Source of the DNA: Phycisphaerae bacterium SM23_33
Lineage (GTDB): Bacteria > Planctomycetota > Phycisphaerae > SM23-33
Direction of reading: 5' to 3'
Length of the DNA: 5,953 nucleotides
Assembly: GCA_001303665.1 (NCBI GenBank)
Contig: LJUF01000226.1
Location: 1-5,953, forward strand
Each line of letters starts with the position of its first letter. The first letter of the stretch is position 1. A program made the position numbers and the translations under genes. The notes under the pieces are model-generated. The model ran no database searches. It was not told where the DNA came from and saw only the letters and a list, made by a program, of their open reading frames with translations. Shown in pieces: positions 5,534-5,953 of this stretch.

Positions 5534-5953
5534 CTACCTGAGCAGATGGATGTTCCCGATCCGGACGCGCCGCAGGCCGGCGTCCTCGGCGGCGGCCAGG
5601 CAGGCGGTCGCTTCCTGGCGCGAGGTTACGGGCAGGTCGGTCATGGCGAAGCAGGGGTGAAAGGCCAGCAGGGCGTAGGGGATGTCGGGGTTCAGGTCAG
5701 CGTTGAATCGGGCGATCCGGCCGACCTGGCCGGCGTCCACGTAGCCGGGCACCATCAGCGTGGAAGCCACCAGCAGCGGCGGGTCCGGCCGGCGGCCGAT
5801 CCAGCCGGTGAGGTGTTGAAAGTTCTTCAGCGTGCGGCGATTGGACGCGCCGCACAGGGCCCGGTGCAGTGGCTCGTCCCAGGCCTTCAGGTCGAACTTG
5901 ATGCAGCCGCCGCTTTCCAGGGAAAGCTCGGCCATCTGCCGCAGCGCCGGCCG
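5534..5953 (-). CDS. Radical SAM protein, PflA/AmrS-like, C-terminal part (5' end outside window)
   Basis: The last 139 codons of a gene whose beginning lies past the window edge; the frame is open to the final base, so the ATG at 5935 is internal. The visible part matches the C-terminal half of pyruvate-formate-lyase-activating-enzyme-like radical SAM proteins, the group that includes the AmmeMemoRadiSam enzyme: IKFDLKAWDEPLHRALCG with the barrel DLK motif, SNRRTLKNF, then LLVASTLMVPGYVD, a PDIPYALLAFHPCF strand, LPVTSR, and an ending LRRVRIGNIHLL that I recognise from this group. The cluster-binding C-xxx-C-xx-C motif would be in the missing N-terminal half and cannot be checked. Such proteins install glycyl radicals or modify small molecules or peptides through 5'-deoxyadenosyl chemistry; partner genes of the AmmeMemoRadiSam set (AMMECR1, Memo) are not in the window, so the target is unknown. 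A GC hairpin follows the stop. Confidence 0.85.
   Translation of the reverse strand, partial: RPALRQMAELSLESGGCIKFDLKAWDEPLHRALCGASNRRTLKNFQHLTGWIGRRPDPPLLVASTLMVPGYVDAGQVGRIARFNADLNPDIPYALLAFHPCFAMTDLPVTSRQEATACLAAAEDAGLRRVRIGNIHLLR

Noticed and set aside
1..5953. Phage, insertion sequence, toxin-antitoxin or defence system
   Set aside because: No transposase, integrase, nuclease, methylase or antitoxin motif is seen. CPBP (Abi) proteins can be linked to bacteriocin immunity, but no supporting partner gene is present.

Overview
The window is GC-rich (roughly two-thirds G+C by eye) bacterial DNA with densely packed genes, strong G/C at third codon positions, and mixed strands. The gene content is a lineage-expanded URO-D-like protein, a PflA-type radical SAM protein with the ending typical of environmental bacterial genomes, CPBP protease, DinB and histidine phosphatase, plus an intergenic array of ATTCGTGTA-like 9-mers. 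I associate this mix with Planctomycetota or related metagenome lineages. That is an impression from memory, and no marker gene here fixes the taxonomy.

Layout. Bases 1-259 lead into a forward URO-D/corrinoid-methyltransferase-like gene (260-1366). It is followed after 13 bases, behind a perfect AGGAGG, by the remains of a GFA-family (DUF636) zinc protein that carries a one-base frameshift and has lost its 3' half (1380 to about 1565). A reverse-strand CPBP intramembrane protease (2357-1566) ends exactly where the GFA remnant runs out. A 565-base gene-free stretch (2358-2922) holds an inverted pair of AT-rich 9-bp tandem repeats and, next to it, four perfect small hairpins within about 105 bases. 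A forward APH/choline-kinase-like phosphotransferase follows (2923-3990). After a 188-base convergent gap come three reverse-strand genes: histidine phosphatase (4820-4179), DinB-family protein (5333-4848), and the C-terminal part of a radical SAM protein (from the window edge to 5534). The DinB and phosphatase genes are 27 bases apart and probably share one transcript from a sigma-70-like promoter at 5384-5411. The radical SAM gene is separated from them by a GC hairpin and about 200 bases.

The genes do not form a recognisable pathway. They look like a mosaic of housekeeping-accessory enzymes (methyl/tetrapyrrole-like chemistry, small-molecule phosphoryl transfer and hydrolysis, thiol-type DinB metalloprotein) in a region that has had local gene decay. 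I see no CRISPR array, insertion sequence, phage gene, tRNA or defence system. The items most worth a second look are the 9-mer inverted repeat array, the neighbouring hairpin cluster, the decayed GFA gene, and key-residue substitutions in the URO-D-like protein and in the kinase.
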